From: Bacteroidales bacterium
GTDB taxonomy: Bacteria > Bacteroidota > Bacteroidia > Bacteroidales > UBA1402
Assembly: GCA_021373135.1 (NCBI GenBank)
Contig: JAJFTH010000004.1
Coordinates: 124,001-188,000, forward strand
Reading direction: 5' to 3'
DNA: 64,000 bases
Shown in pieces: positions 44,424-53,377 of this stretch; positions within the stretch are counted from its first letter, which is position 1, and every line of letters starts with the position of its first letter. The notes under the pieces were generated by a model. That model was given only the letters and a program-made list of their open reading frames with translations. It searched no databases and had not been told where the DNA came from. Position numbers and translations under genes: made by a program.

Positions 44424-45197
44424 ATGGCCACCGACGCAAAAGCAAAAAGCAACATTGTTCTTATCAAAACATCTTTGGGAAATATCAAGATTAGTCTGTA
44501 CGACGAAACACCACAACATCGTGACAATTTTCTCAAACTGGCTGAAGAAGGTTATTATAACGATCTCCTTTTTCACCGGGTCATCAAGGATTTTATGATA
44601 CAAGGAGGCGACCCTGAATCAAAAGGTGCATCCGCCGGCAAGTCCCTTGGATCAGGCGGACCCGGTTATCAGATTCCGGCCGAAATTTCATACCCACAGC
44701 TTTTCCACAAACGCGGTGCTTTATCAGCCGCCCGCACAGGAGATCAAGTCAATCCTGAAAAAAAATCTTCCGGCTCACAGTTTTATATCGTTTGGGGTTC
44801 TGTTTATACGGAAAACCAGCTGGCAAGCATGGAACAACAGAAAAAGCAACAAGCCATGCAGCATTATTTTAACAATCTTGCCATGCAAAGGCGTGACGCC
44901 ATCCAGGAGCTCTACCATTCCAAAAACCAGGCAGGTCTTGACTCTTTGCAAAAAGAGATGATTGCCATAACAGAAGCTGAATTTGCAAATAATCCTGAAA
45001 TGGGCGGTTTTACAGCAGAACAGAAAAACATATACTCCAGCATAGGTGGAACACCCCATCTGGATGGCGAATACACGGTCTTCGGAGAAGTAGTCGAAGG
45101 ACTGGATGTATTAGAAAAGATTCAATCTTGCCAAACCGACTCCAATGATCGGCCCAAGACCGATATTACAATGAAAATGGATATTGTTGGAGAATAA
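44424..45197 (+). CDS. Cyclophilin-type peptidyl-prolyl isomerase with internal helical insert
   Basis: 257 residues from the ATG at 44424; an in-frame TTG upstream is unlikely. The cyclophilin motifs are in place: LLFHRVIKDFMIQGGDP (catalytic Arg), ALSAARTGDQVNPEKKSSGSQFYI and TPHLDGEYTVFGEVVEGLDVLEKI. Between SQFYI and TPHLDG about 80 Gln/Glu-rich helical residues are inserted, which makes the protein longer than the usual 160-190. The enzyme speeds cis-trans isomerisation of prolyl bonds; with no signal peptide it is cytoplasmic. Monocistronic. Confidence 0.9.
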   Translation: MATDAKAKSNIVLIKTSLGNIKISLYDETPQHRDNFLKLAEEGYYNDLLFHRVIKDFMIQGGDPESKGASAGKSLGSGGPGYQIPAEISYPQLFHKRGALSAARTGDQVNPEKKSSGSQFYIVWGSVYTENQLASMEQQKKQQAMQHYFNNLAMQRRDAIQELYHSKNQAGLDSLQKEMIAITEAEFANNPEMGGFTAEQKNIYSSIGGTPHLDGEYTVFGEVVEGLDVLEKIQSCQTDSNDRPKTDITMKMDIVGE

Positions 45198-45206
45198 GGC
45201 ATTTCA

Positions 45207-45821
45207 TCAATTTCTGACCCACTCTTTCAAAGAGGCGTCATAATGTTTCTTCGAAACGGCCGGATTACCGGCCACAATGGTATATGGAGGCACATCTTTG
45301 ATTACGACGCTACCTCCGGCAACAATGGAATGGCGGCCGACAGTGATACCGGCAAGAATGACGGAATTGGCACCTATCCAAGCCTCATCTTCAATGTTAA
45401 TGGCTTTTTTCTCAACAGGCTGATTCTTAATCGGCTGATTGATATCCAGATACCCATGATTCAATCCGGAGACAACAATATTCTGAGCCAACAAGACATC
45501 ATTTCCAATGGTTACAGGTCCAATCAATACACAACCCAATCCAATACGGGTTCTGTCTCCAATCAACACATCCCCAACCCCGTTATTGACGGTGGAAAAA
45601 TCTTCTATCGTGGAATCATCACCCAATGAAAACCGGTTAAAAGGCATGACATCGAGACGCGTCCTCCTTCTAATCAAGGAATGTTTTCCTTTTGAATGGA
45701 CAAAGGGATTGACGAAGACTTTAACCCACCACCGGGGTCTGGCCTGATTTTTGGGCATCAAAGTCCACAAAATAAAATTTTTCAGCCTGGGCGAATTTTT
45801 CAGTTTCTCTCTAAGTCCCAT
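45207..45821 (-). CDS. Left-handed beta-helix acyltransferase (WcaF/maltose acetyltransferase-like)
   Basis: 204 residues with hexapeptide repeats from about 65 to 180 (VLIGDRTRIGLGCVLIGPVTIGNDVLLAQN, WIGANSVILAGITVGRHSIVAGGSVVIKDV). The VVSGLNHGYLD loop holds the catalytic His of O-acetyltransferases of the colanic-acid/maltose acetyltransferase group. The protein should trimerise and transfer acetyl or another acyl from CoA to a sugar hydroxyl, probably on a surface glycan. A basic N-terminus of 60 residues is slightly longer than usual. The -7 element lies 27 nt upstream. Confidence 0.85.
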   Translation of the reverse strand: MGLREKLKNSPRLKNFILWTLMPKNQARPRWWVKVFVNPFVHSKGKHSLIRRRTRLDVMPFNRFSLGDDSTIEDFSTVNNGVGDVLIGDRTRIGLGCVLIGPVTIGNDVLLAQNIVVSGLNHGYLDINQPIKNQPVEKKAINIEDEAWIGANSVILAGITVGRHSIVAGGSVVIKDVPPYTIVAGNPAVSKKHYDASLKEWVRN

Positions 45822-45848
45822 ATCTCCTATGATTAATGATAATTCTTA

Positions 45849-45856
45849 CAAAAATA
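45849..45856 (-). promoter_or_regulatory. -7 element (TATTTTTG) of the acyltransferase gene
   Basis: Minus-strand TATTTTTG, 27 nt before the ATG at 45821. Confidence 0.5.
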
Positions 45857-45933
45857 AAAAGATAACTGAATATGTTGTATCAATTTCCTATAAATAAGGA
45901 AATTCTGTGAAAATCGCAAAAAATAGCCATCCC

Positions 45934-47346
45934 TCAATATGGATTTTCAGAGCGGATCCGCCATTCATTCGGATAGGCATTATTTGCACGATGGCCTATA
46001 TTTTTCATCCAACCAAGCGGATGCCCCTGATAGCACATCAGCACCCAACCCAAAGGGCCGCTATCCGGTAGTACCATCGCTTCTCCACGCAGATAAGAAA
46101 CCGCTTGCCTGAGGTCCAACTCAAATGATTTCACGGCATCCCGATGAAGGTCTTTCGAAAGAGCCAGAGAAATGTCAGGCAACAGGTCTTTTCCTTTCAT
46201 TTCGCCTAAAACAATACCGGCATGGACAATCCGAAGCCTTTCTTCAAGACATGAAATCATCGCTATATGTTTTTTAAGCAAGGCACGAATCCTACCGCGG
46301 CGATCATAAGAAAAATCGTAATTTTCAGGGTTGACCAATAAGTTGCGAATGCTTCCCGAAAACTCAGACGAATTGACTGGCTTTCCGGCATTCTTTTTAA
46401 CAGAGTTGTTTTTGATACCTTTATCCTTGACAAAAGCTTCCGTATCTGAACCCGTCTTCTGCAGAAGTGCCAAAAAGAAACCTTCTCCTTTTGTTTGATG
46501 CGGCAAAAACCGATAAACGGGAAAATGGGCGGCATTAAAATCCGGATTCAAAGACCCTGTGATGTTCCATTCAGTCTCAACAGGTATCTCCAACAAGCGT
46601 GCACCAAGTTCCTGACAAATCCAATGGATATTGTCCTCATTCTCGGAAGTGTTGTAAGTACAAGTGCTGTATATCAAACATCCGCCGGGACGCAAGGCAG
46701 CCCAACAATGGCTCAGGATATCCCGCTGTCTATGCGCACATAATCGGACATTGTCGGCTGACCACTCTGAAATAGCCCCCTGATCCTTACGGAACATACC
46801 TTCTCCGGAACAAGGCACATCCGTCAAAATAATATCAAAGAAATCGGCTAATCCTGAGAAAGAGGAAGGATCACTTTGAGTGACCACCACTTCGGGACTT
46901 CCCCATTTAATAACGTTTTCAGCCAAAATATTGGCTCTGGTCCGAATCAGTTCATTGGCAACCAGAAGACTGTCTTTTGGCAAAATAGAAGCTGCAAGCG
47001 TCGATTTTCCACCGGGGGCAGCACACAAGTCCAACATCCGCACAGCGTCTCCCCCCGATATTCTCAACGCCTCCCGAAGTGCTTGCTCCAAAAACATGGA
47101 TGAAGCCTCCTGAACATAATAACAACCAGCATGTAACAAAGGATCAAAAGTGAAGGCCGGTCGTTCTTTCAAATAAACACCGGTTGAAGACCAAAGCACA
47201 GGGTCCGTTCGAGGATTTTCCGAATTTTTGAAAGGATTATACCTGACACTTACAGGTACAGGTTGTTCCAAAGCCGCAATCAATGCATCCGACTCATCGC
47301 CCGACAATTCTCTGATTTGTTTAACAAAAGCCTCTGGTAAAACCAT
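45934..47346 (-). CDS. RsmF/NOL1-NOP2-Sun family rRNA cytosine-C5 methyltransferase
   Basis: 470 residues from the ATG at 47346. The frame is open to 47472 but the -7 element at 47373 excludes the longer start. SAM-binding and catalytic motifs are clear: MLDLCAAPGGKS, TDVPCSGEGMFRK (general Cys in PCSGEG) and LIYSTCTYNTSENED (nucleophile Cys in TCT). A C-terminal extension with PUA-like features (LGWVLMCYQGHPLGWMK) matches RsmF. The enzyme methylates C5 of cytosine in 16S rRNA. It is divergent from the RsmI-like methyltransferase, so two rRNA modification genes share one control region. Confidence 0.92.
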   Translation of the reverse strand: MVLPEAFVKQIRELSGDESDALIAALEQPVPVSVRYNPFKNSENPRTDPVLWSSTGVYLKERPAFTFDPLLHAGCYYVQEASSMFLEQALREALRISGGDAVRMLDLCAAPGGKSTLAASILPKDSLLVANELIRTRANILAENVIKWGSPEVVVTQSDPSSFSGLADFFDIILTDVPCSGEGMFRKDQGAISEWSADNVRLCAHRQRDILSHCWAALRPGGCLIYSTCTYNTSENEDNIHWICQELGARLLEIPVETEWNITGSLNPDFNAAHFPVYRFLPHQTKGEGFFLALLQKTGSDTEAFVKDKGIKNNSVKKNAGKPVNSSEFSGSIRNLLVNPENYDFSYDRRGRIRALLKKHIAMISCLEERLRIVHAGIVLGEMKGKDLLPDISLALSKDLHRDAVKSFELDLRQAVSYLRGEAMVLPDSGPLGWVLMCYQGHPLGWMKNIGHRANNAYPNEWRIRSENPY

Positions 47347-47372
47347 GATGATCTCCTTTGAATGAACGTAGG

Positions 47373-47380
47373 CAAAGATA
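47373..47380 (-). promoter_or_regulatory. -7 element (TATCTTTG) deciding the RsmF-like gene start
   Basis: Minus-strand TATCTTTG, 26 nt before the ATG at 47346, inside the longer open frame. Confidence 0.6.
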
Positions 47381-47456
47381 ATTTGAAAATGCGACAAACC
47401 CATCTTTTGATTTGCACAACTACGTTTTTTCATACGAAAATAATTGTTTTTAAGGT

Positions 47457-47523
47457 CGTATGGAACTCGCATGTCAAATTTTCATTGTCTTTGGTGAATA
47501 CTTGTATTCATGCTCGTTTCATA
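47457..47523. repeat. 67-bp palindromic intergenic element, copy 2
   Basis: Same length and arms as copy 1: CGTATGGAACTCGCATG at 47457-47473 and CATGCTCGTTTCATA at 47509-47523. The 30-base core differs but still pairs 8 of 10 positions (CAAATTTTCA / TGAATACTTG), one pair being a G-C to A-T swap relative to copy 1. It ends 1 bp before the -7 element of the RsmI-like gene. Confidence 0.8.
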
Positions 47524-47524
47524 T

Positions 47525-47532
47525 TACATTTG
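47525..47532 (+). promoter_or_regulatory. -7 element (TACATTTG) of the RsmI-like gene
   Basis: TACATTTG, 37 nt before the ATG at 47570; the palindromic element takes the place of its upstream promoter DNA. Confidence 0.55.
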
Positions 47533-47569
47533 CACCATTGAAGAACTTCACTTTTTAAAAGAATTTAAT

Positions 47570-48277
47570 ATGTCCGGTATTCTATATCTTTTCCCGGTAA
47601 CATTGTCAGAGTGTCCTCTTGAGAATGTCCTTCCTGAATACAACCGTGAATTGCTATTACCTATCCGGCATTTTATCGTTGAAGAAGTCCGCACTGCCAG
47701 ACGCTTTTTAAAGAAAGCAGACCCTCATTTCAATATTGATGGCTGTCAGTTTTACACACTGAACAAACATACCACCCCTGAACAGCTTTCCAATTATCTG
47801 AACACCTTGAAAACAGGTCAGGATATGGGCTTGCTTTCAGAAGCAGGTTGCCCGGCCATAGCCGATCCCGGAGCAGATATTGTTCGCATCGCCCAGGAGA
47901 ATGGGTATAAAGTTGTGCCATTGGTCGGCCCTTCCTCCATTTTATTATCTTTGATGGCTTCCGGATTTAACGGACAACGTTTTGCCTTTGAAGGATACCT
48001 ACCTGTAGAAAAAGAAGACCGGATCAAAACTATCAAACGTCTGGAAAAACGTTCCTACACGGAAGACATGACTCAGATATTCATTGAGACACCCTACCGG
48101 AACAAAAAGCTATTGGAAGATCTCACAACAAATCTGCGTCCGCAAACCCGCATTTGTGTTTCCTTCGACCTGACAGGACCAGAAGAAAAAATCCGTACAC
48201 TGACGGCCAAAGATTGGAAAAAAGATCACACCGAACTCACAAAAAAACCTTGCATATTTTTGATATACAAAGCTTGA
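47570..48277 (+). CDS. RsmI-like tetrapyrrole-methylase-fold SAM methyltransferase
   Basis: 235 residues from the ATG at 47570. The tetrapyrrole methylase fold is evident: GILYLFPV start, GLLSEAGCPAIADPGADIVRIA, VVPLVGPSSILLSLMASGF, FEGYLPVEKEDR and FIETPYRNKKLLEDL. It resembles RsmI (2'-O-methylation of C1402 in 16S rRNA) but is shorter and has a divergent N-terminus. Bacteroidota often have this short paralogue in addition to RsmI, so the substrate is uncertain. Divergent from the RsmF-like gene. Confidence 0.85.
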   Translation: MSGILYLFPVTLSECPLENVLPEYNRELLLPIRHFIVEEVRTARRFLKKADPHFNIDGCQFYTLNKHTTPEQLSNYLNTLKTGQDMGLLSEAGCPAIADPGADIVRIAQENGYKVVPLVGPSSILLSLMASGFNGQRFAFEGYLPVEKEDRIKTIKRLEKRSYTEDMTQIFIETPYRNKKLLEDLTTNLRPQTRICVSFDLTGPEEKIRTLTAKDWKKDHTELTKKPCIFLIYKA

Positions 48278-48299
48278 TATCAGAAGATATTGATGGACA

Positions 48300-48950
48300 T
48301 CAATTGATATCATTGATGGTCCTGATAAAATCAAGTTCTCCTTCCAAGCATGAGCTGAAACATGATTTTCCAAAATTTTCCTGTAATTGGGGAATGGTCC
48401 AAAATTTGCCTTTACTCTTGTCAAAACCCATCAAATCCTCTTCATCTTCAATACGAAGAATATACAGGAGCACTTGCCAACTCCCAAACTTATTTTCATG
48501 TTTATATTTCAACAAAAAACGCGGCTGAGGACTATTTGGAAAATGTTTCTTTTGAAGTTCAGAGATTGACTCTTCAATGGATTTTCCAAATTCCATCAAG
48601 TATTCGATGGGATGATCATACAATCCATATTCCGGACAAAAGTCAAAAGGACGGGGTGCCAAATAAATCGAACGATCTTTTGAAATCAATATCCTGATGA
48701 GGGGATGCTGGTATTTGCCAGGGGTCTCATAAGATACTGATCTGGCTACACGACCTATTACATTCCCTCCGTCATCAACTATCGGAAGCCAATACTCTTT
48801 TTGACGACACTGCTTTAATAGATATAAATGATATAATATCAGGATAATGGCGGCAATTCCAAGGAGGAAGACCAATACAACAAAGAAATCAACAAGTGAC
48901 CCCTTGAATTCTGATACATAACCTCCGTAATATTCTATCGAAACATCCAT
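48300..48950 (-). CDS. Membrane-anchored degenerate Nudix-fold protein
   Basis: 216 residues. One membrane helix (about 21-45) is followed by a cytoplasmic domain that lines up with the N-terminal part of Bacteroidota Nudix hydrolases: WLPIVDDGGNVIGRVARSV, HPLIRILISKDRSIYLAPRP, and a later FWTIPQLQENFGKSCFS. The Nudix box (GX5EX7REUXEEXGU) should sit near residues 107-137. There the sequence reads GLYDHPIEYLMEFGKSIEES, with no REUXEE. Catalysis is therefore unlikely, and a sensor or scaffold role is more plausible. It converges with the RsmI-like gene 22 bp away. The family assignment is mine and moderately sure. Confidence 0.6.
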   Translation of the reverse strand: MDVSIEYYGGYVSEFKGSLVDFFVVLVFLLGIAAIILILYHLYLLKQCRQKEYWLPIVDDGGNVIGRVARSVSYETPGKYQHPLIRILISKDRSIYLAPRPFDFCPEYGLYDHPIEYLMEFGKSIEESISELQKKHFPNSPQPRFLLKYKHENKFGSWQVLLYILRIEDEEDLMGFDKSKGKFWTIPQLQENFGKSCFSSCLEGELDFIRTINDIN

Positions 48951-49016
48951 ACATAAAGAAATGAATAAATTTTATGTTGGAACAATTCTAAACGATATTT
49001 GTTCGGATTTTTTTAA

Positions 49017-49862
49017 TTATAAATGTTTCTCTGCGTGATAAGACGAGCGGATCAAAGGGCCGCTTTCTACCACCTCAAAGCCTTTTTGAAGCGCAATATC
49101 CTTATAACGGGAAAAAACATCAGGATGTATATAGGCTTGAACAGGGAGGTGCTTGCGGGTGGGTTGCAAATATTGTCCCAAAGTCAGGATGGAACATCCA
49201 TATTGCAGCAAATCGTCCATCGCTTCCAACAACTCTTCTTCCGTTTCTCCCAATCCCAGCATCAATCCGGACTTAGCACGAATTCCGGCATCTGCCAATT
49301 GCTTCAGGACAGCCAAACTTCTGTCATAACGGGCAGCTGAACGAACTTCAGGTGTCAGCCGTTTCACCGTTTCCAAATTATGGGATACAATTTCCGGTTC
49401 TTCATCAATGATTCTCTGAATCAACTCCGGAAGTCCCTGAAAGTCAGGAATCAGAACCTCTATGGTGGTTCCGGGGTTCACCTGACGTAATGTCCGAATG
49501 ACCTGAACCCAATGACCGACACCCAAATCGGGTAAATCATCCCTATCCACAGAGGTTAGGACAACATGTTTCAGGCCCATCTGCCGGACTGACTCAGCAA
49601 GCCGTTCAGGTTCCTGCGGATCCGGAGGCAATGGTTTCCCGGTTTCAGTGTTGCAGAAACGACAGGCACGGGTACAAATTGCGCCAAGCACCATAAAGGT
49701 TGCGGTACCCCTACTCCAACATTCCGCCTGATTCGGACAACGTCCACTAGAGCAGATCGTATTCAAATGTTGTCCTTCAATGATTTTTTTGGTATGTACA
49801 AAACCTTCATTATCTCCCAAACGCACTTTCAACCATTCCGGTTTTCGAACATATTGTGTCAT
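49017..49862 (-). CDS. lipA: Lipoyl synthase
   Basis: 281 residues. Both iron-sulfur clusters are visible: the auxiliary cluster CSSGRCPNQAEC (residues about 37-48) and the radical SAM cluster CTRACRFC (about 63-70). The terminal RSSYHA supplies the serine that ligates the auxiliary cluster. The enzyme inserts two sulfurs into the octanoyl chain bound to lipoyl-dependent dehydrogenase subunits. It starts 7 bp after the DPP IV stop, so they share a transcript, a linkage I recall from other Bacteroidales. Confidence 0.95.
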   Translation of the reverse strand: MTQYVRKPEWLKVRLGDNEGFVHTKKIIEGQHLNTICSSGRCPNQAECWSRGTATFMVLGAICTRACRFCNTETGKPLPPDPQEPERLAESVRQMGLKHVVLTSVDRDDLPDLGVGHWVQVIRTLRQVNPGTTIEVLIPDFQGLPELIQRIIDEEPEIVSHNLETVKRLTPEVRSAARYDRSLAVLKQLADAGIRAKSGLMLGLGETEEELLEAMDDLLQYGCSILTLGQYLQPTRKHLPVQAYIHPDVFSRYKDIALQKGFEVVESGPLIRSSYHAEKHL

Positions 49863-49869
49863 TCCTGTA

Positions 49870-52047
49870 TCATAAATTTCTTAGAACAAAATCTACCAAC
49901 CTGTTGTAAAGATGCAATTGGTATGTTTTGCCGATCATGCTGTGGTTGCTCGTCGGATAGAGTTGCATATCAAACTGGACGCCAGCCTGAATCAAAGCTT
50001 CAGTCATATCCATACTTTGATTGACACGGACATTGTCATCTATCATCCCATGTACCAGAAGCAAGCGGCCTTTCAAGTTTGCAGCCCGAAGCAAAGGAGA
50101 TCCGGCATCATATCCCGGCTTGTTTTCCTTGGGTGTTCTCATATATCTTTCCGTGTAAATTGTATTGTAATACCTCCAGTCACAAACCGGTCCAATGGCA
50201 ATACCGGCTTTAAATACACCGGAGGCATCAGTCATGGACATTAGGCTGATATAACCACCATAGCTCCAGCCCCAGATACCAATGCGAGAGCCGTCCACAT
50301 AAGATTGTTTCTTCAAATAATTTGCCGTCGCTACCTGATCCTCTGTTTCAAAAATACCCAGATTACACCATGTTGACTTGCGGAAAGCCTCTCCCCGCCC
50401 ACCGGTACCGCGACCATCGACACAAACCACGATATAACCTTTTTCAGCCAGGTAATATTCCCAGCCAAAATCAAATTTGTCAAGCGCAGACTGAGAATTC
50501 GGACCACTATATTGAATTTGCAGAACCGGATATTTCTTGTTTTTGTCAAAATCAGAAGGTTCTAACATCCATCCGTTCAACATCTCACCATCAGCTGCCG
50601 GAACAGAGATGAAGGTCTTGTCTGTATATTTCGACTTGGACAGCAAAGATCTGAGTCCCTTGTTGTTTTCCAGAGGTCTGACCATCTCACCGAAAGCATT
50701 ACAGATACTATACTCTTGCGGTGTCTTGATATCCGACCAAGTCTGTACATAATAGCTATAATCAACATTGAAAGAGCCCTCATTCACACCGGATTTTGCA
50801 CTGATCTTGAACTTCTTTCCCTTCAGGTCAATTCTGTATATTGACCGTTGTGTCGGTCCTTCCTCCGTAGATTGGTAATAATAGACATTATTGATCGTAT
50901 CGCAACCAAGATACTTTGTCAGATCCCATTTGCCTGAAGTCAATTGCTTTTGTTGCCCCCCGTTGGCTCCATAAAGGTAAAGATGACGGTATCCATCTTT
51001 TTCACTGACATAGGTAAAGTGTTTGGTCGAGAACTGAATGGCGTCATACATCGGCTCCACGTACTTCTCGCTCTCATCTGTCAAAGCCAACTTGCATTGG
51101 GCAGATTTTGGATTGGCAAAGTACATCTTGAAAACATTCTGCGCCCTGTTGAGCGTCATGATTGCCAACTGACTGTTGTTTCTGGTAAAACGTATGCGCG
51201 GAATATAATCTTCCTCGGAAACAGGTACGTTCATCTTTTTGGCAGAACGTGTCTGGAGATTGAAAGCATAGACCGATACGGATGAATTTACATTTCCGGC
51301 ACTTGGATATTTATAGGCATAATACCCGGGGTAATACGTGTTTTGATTTTGTTTGGACCTGATGGCTCCAAACAATGGAAAAGAATAATCAGGCACTTCC
51401 TTTTCGTTAAACTTGACATAAGCCAGAAATTTACTGTCAGGCGACCAGTCAAAAGCACAAGTTTCCTCAAACTCTTCTTCATAAACCCAGTCGGGCACCC
51501 CGTTGATGATGGCATTCTCACTTCCATCTGTCGTTACAGGAATTTCTGTTCCATAATCCAATCTTTTGATAAACAGATTATTGCCTCTGGAGAAAGCGAT
51601 AGAGCGGCCATCAGGGGAAAATTTGGCATCCCGCTGGGCACCATTTTCTGAAAGGACTTCCATAAAATTTCGCTTGACGTCATACACATAGTATTCTGTA
51701 GTATATGAACGACGGTATATCGGATCTTTTTCACCCCATACGATCATTCTTTTTTCTGTAGGGCTGAATGCATAACCAACAATCTTCTTGGGGGCAACAC
51801 CCTTCAGATTATGAATGTCAAGAATCACAGCCTCTTGTTTTCCGGTCAGATAGCTGTATTGGATAATTTGTTGACCATTTTCATCAATGCAAGTGTAATA
51901 ACGGCCATCCTGCATAGACTTGATTTCCGGTATCGACGCAGAACGAAATGTTCCTGAAATGATGGAATCCAATGAAATCTCCTGTTTAGCAGCAGGTAAC
52001 AAAAAGAAATTCAGACTCAATATCAATAGCAAAGAAATTCGTTTCAT
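49870..52047 (-). CDS. S9-family dipeptidyl peptidase IV
   Basis: From the ATG at 52047 the protein has 725 residues and a signal peptide (about 1-20). The N-terminal two thirds form the DPP IV beta-propeller with the substrate N-terminus-binding motif DWVYEEEF. The C-terminal hydrolase has GWSYGGYISL (catalytic Ser), an Asp in HGMIDDNVRV and a His in TSNHSMIG. It removes X-Pro dipeptides from the N-termini of peptides in the periplasm or outer surface, feeding peptide uptake. It is the first gene of an operon with lipA. Confidence 0.93.
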   Translation of the reverse strand: MKRISLLLILSLNFFLLPAAKQEISLDSIISGTFRSASIPEIKSMQDGRYYTCIDENGQQIIQYSYLTGKQEAVILDIHNLKGVAPKKIVGYAFSPTEKRMIVWGEKDPIYRRSYTTEYYVYDVKRNFMEVLSENGAQRDAKFSPDGRSIAFSRGNNLFIKRLDYGTEIPVTTDGSENAIINGVPDWVYEEEFEETCAFDWSPDSKFLAYVKFNEKEVPDYSFPLFGAIRSKQNQNTYYPGYYAYKYPSAGNVNSSVSVYAFNLQTRSAKKMNVPVSEEDYIPRIRFTRNNSQLAIMTLNRAQNVFKMYFANPKSAQCKLALTDESEKYVEPMYDAIQFSTKHFTYVSEKDGYRHLYLYGANGGQQKQLTSGKWDLTKYLGCDTINNVYYYQSTEEGPTQRSIYRIDLKGKKFKISAKSGVNEGSFNVDYSYYVQTWSDIKTPQEYSICNAFGEMVRPLENNKGLRSLLSKSKYTDKTFISVPAADGEMLNGWMLEPSDFDKNKKYPVLQIQYSGPNSQSALDKFDFGWEYYLAEKGYIVVCVDGRGTGGRGEAFRKSTWCNLGIFETEDQVATANYLKKQSYVDGSRIGIWGWSYGGYISLMSMTDASGVFKAGIAIGPVCDWRYYNTIYTERYMRTPKENKPGYDAGSPLLRAANLKGRLLLVHGMIDDNVRVNQSMDMTEALIQAGVQFDMQLYPTSNHSMIGKTYQLHLYNRLVDFVLRNL

Positions 52048-52243
52048 CTCATTATTTTTTATTTTAACATTTAAGTATTCGATATAATTCGCCAAATAAT
52101 TATTCGTTTATTCTAAACAGTCGTTTTGCGTGACTCAACATAACCAAAAACAAGTTTTGTTTCTGCTTTCGCTACTTAAAACGTTCACTTGTATGAGCGA
52201 TAGATCATGGACTCGTTTCATAACATTATTGTTTTGTGAGATG

Positions 52244-52251
52244 CAAAAATA
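52244..52251 (-). promoter_or_regulatory. -7 element (TATTTTTG) of the DPP IV-lipA operon
   Basis: Minus-strand TATTTTTG. It would give a leader of about 190 nt to the ATG at 52047. Confidence 0.4.
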
Positions 52252-52294
52252 CGAATTAGAATCCGGAAGCCCGATGATTCAACCACTTTTTCTG

Positions 52295-52302
52295 TACTTT
52301 TG
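52295..52302 (+). promoter_or_regulatory. -7 element (TACTTTTG) of the radical SAM gene
   Basis: TACTTTTG, 62 nt before the ATG at 52365. Confidence 0.5.
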
Positions 52303-52364
52303 CACAACTTTTAAGACCACGAAACGGAGACCACGCATATAAAATTATCTCCGTTTGGAATACA

Positions 52365-53297
52365 ATGATGCAGAAGCCACTCTACAAAAAATTTCAGGAC
52401 TTTCTGAATGAAAGTTTTGATCATAAAATTCAGAAGATTTCCCTGAATGCAGGATTCACTTGCCCAAACAGGGATGGAAACAAAGGTTTCGGAGGTTGCA
52501 CCTATTGCAACAACCAGACTTTCAACCCGGACTACTGCAAAACGGACAAAAGCATCACCATGCAATTGCAGGAAGGAATCCGTTTTTTTTCAAGGAAATA
52601 TTCGAAAATGGATTACTTGGCTTATTTTCAGGCATATACTAATACATACGAAACACTAGAACATCTTAAATCTTTATATGAAGAAGCACTCCAGGTTCCA
52701 GGAATTAAAGGTTTGGTCATCGGAACAAGGCCGGATTGCATGACTGAAGACCTGCTGGATTATCTGGAATATCTTTCCAAAAACAAGTTCCTGTTGATTG
52801 AATATGGTTTGGAATCCACAAAAGACGAGACATTGGTACTCATAAACCGGGGACACGATTTTGCCTGTTCGCAGGATGCCGTCCGCAGGACAGCCAAACG
52901 TGGATTGTTCACCGGAGCCCATCTCATACTGGGACTTCCGGGAGAAAGCAGGGAAGACATTTTGCACCACGCAGACCTACTCAATAGTTTACCGCTCGAC
53001 ACACTCAAATTGCACCAACTTCAGATTATCCGCGGCACCAAACTGGCCTCTCAGATGGAGGTCCATCCGGAAATGATCCACCTGTATGGGGCTGAAGAAT
53101 ACGCCGGTCTGGTCATTGAATTTATAGAACGCCTTCGTCCTGACATTGCCGTGGAACGATTCGTTTCCCAGTCCCCATCTGAATTGCTGATAGCACCTGA
53201 CTGGGGATTGAAAAACTATGAATTCATACATCTGGTTGAAAAGAAGATGAAAGCACAAGGGAGTTACCAGGGTCGGCTTTACAACACCAAGCAATGA
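52365..53297 (+). CDS. TIGR01212/YhcC-family radical SAM protein
   Basis: 310 residues. The N-terminal KISLNAGFTCPNRDG...GGCTYCNN holds the radical SAM cysteines with the wide spacing typical of the YhcC family. Next come the FQAYTNTYE motif, GTRPDC, IEYGLES and GLPGESREDIL, all diagnostic. The family is widespread in bacteria but its reaction has not been established; a role in anaerobic RNA or cofactor modification is only a guess. Stands alone. Confidence 0.9.
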   Translation: MMQKPLYKKFQDFLNESFDHKIQKISLNAGFTCPNRDGNKGFGGCTYCNNQTFNPDYCKTDKSITMQLQEGIRFFSRKYSKMDYLAYFQAYTNTYETLEHLKSLYEEALQVPGIKGLVIGTRPDCMTEDLLDYLEYLSKNKFLLIEYGLESTKDETLVLINRGHDFACSQDAVRRTAKRGLFTGAHLILGLPGESREDILHHADLLNSLPLDTLKLHQLQIIRGTKLASQMEVHPEMIHLYGAEEYAGLVIEFIERLRPDIAVERFVSQSPSELLIAPDWGLKNYEFIHLVEKKMKAQGSYQGRLYNTKQ

Positions 53298-53377
53298 ACT
53301 TTGCATTCACGGAGTCTCCGGATAAGATACCCCATTTATTTAATATTGAATGATTATGAATATTCCATGAAATTATT

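Larger units (their letters stand above)
52048..52364. other. Divergent intergenic region between the DPP IV and radical SAM genes
   Basis: 317 bp. It holds one -7 element per strand (52244 minus, 52295 plus). The rest is AT-rich with no gene I can support. Confidence 0.5.

Noticed and set aside
52187..52222. Possible third copy of the palindromic element (CTCGTTTCATA at 52212-52222)
   Set aside because: Only 11 bases match the right arm. The left arm is absent at the required distance and the core does not pair.
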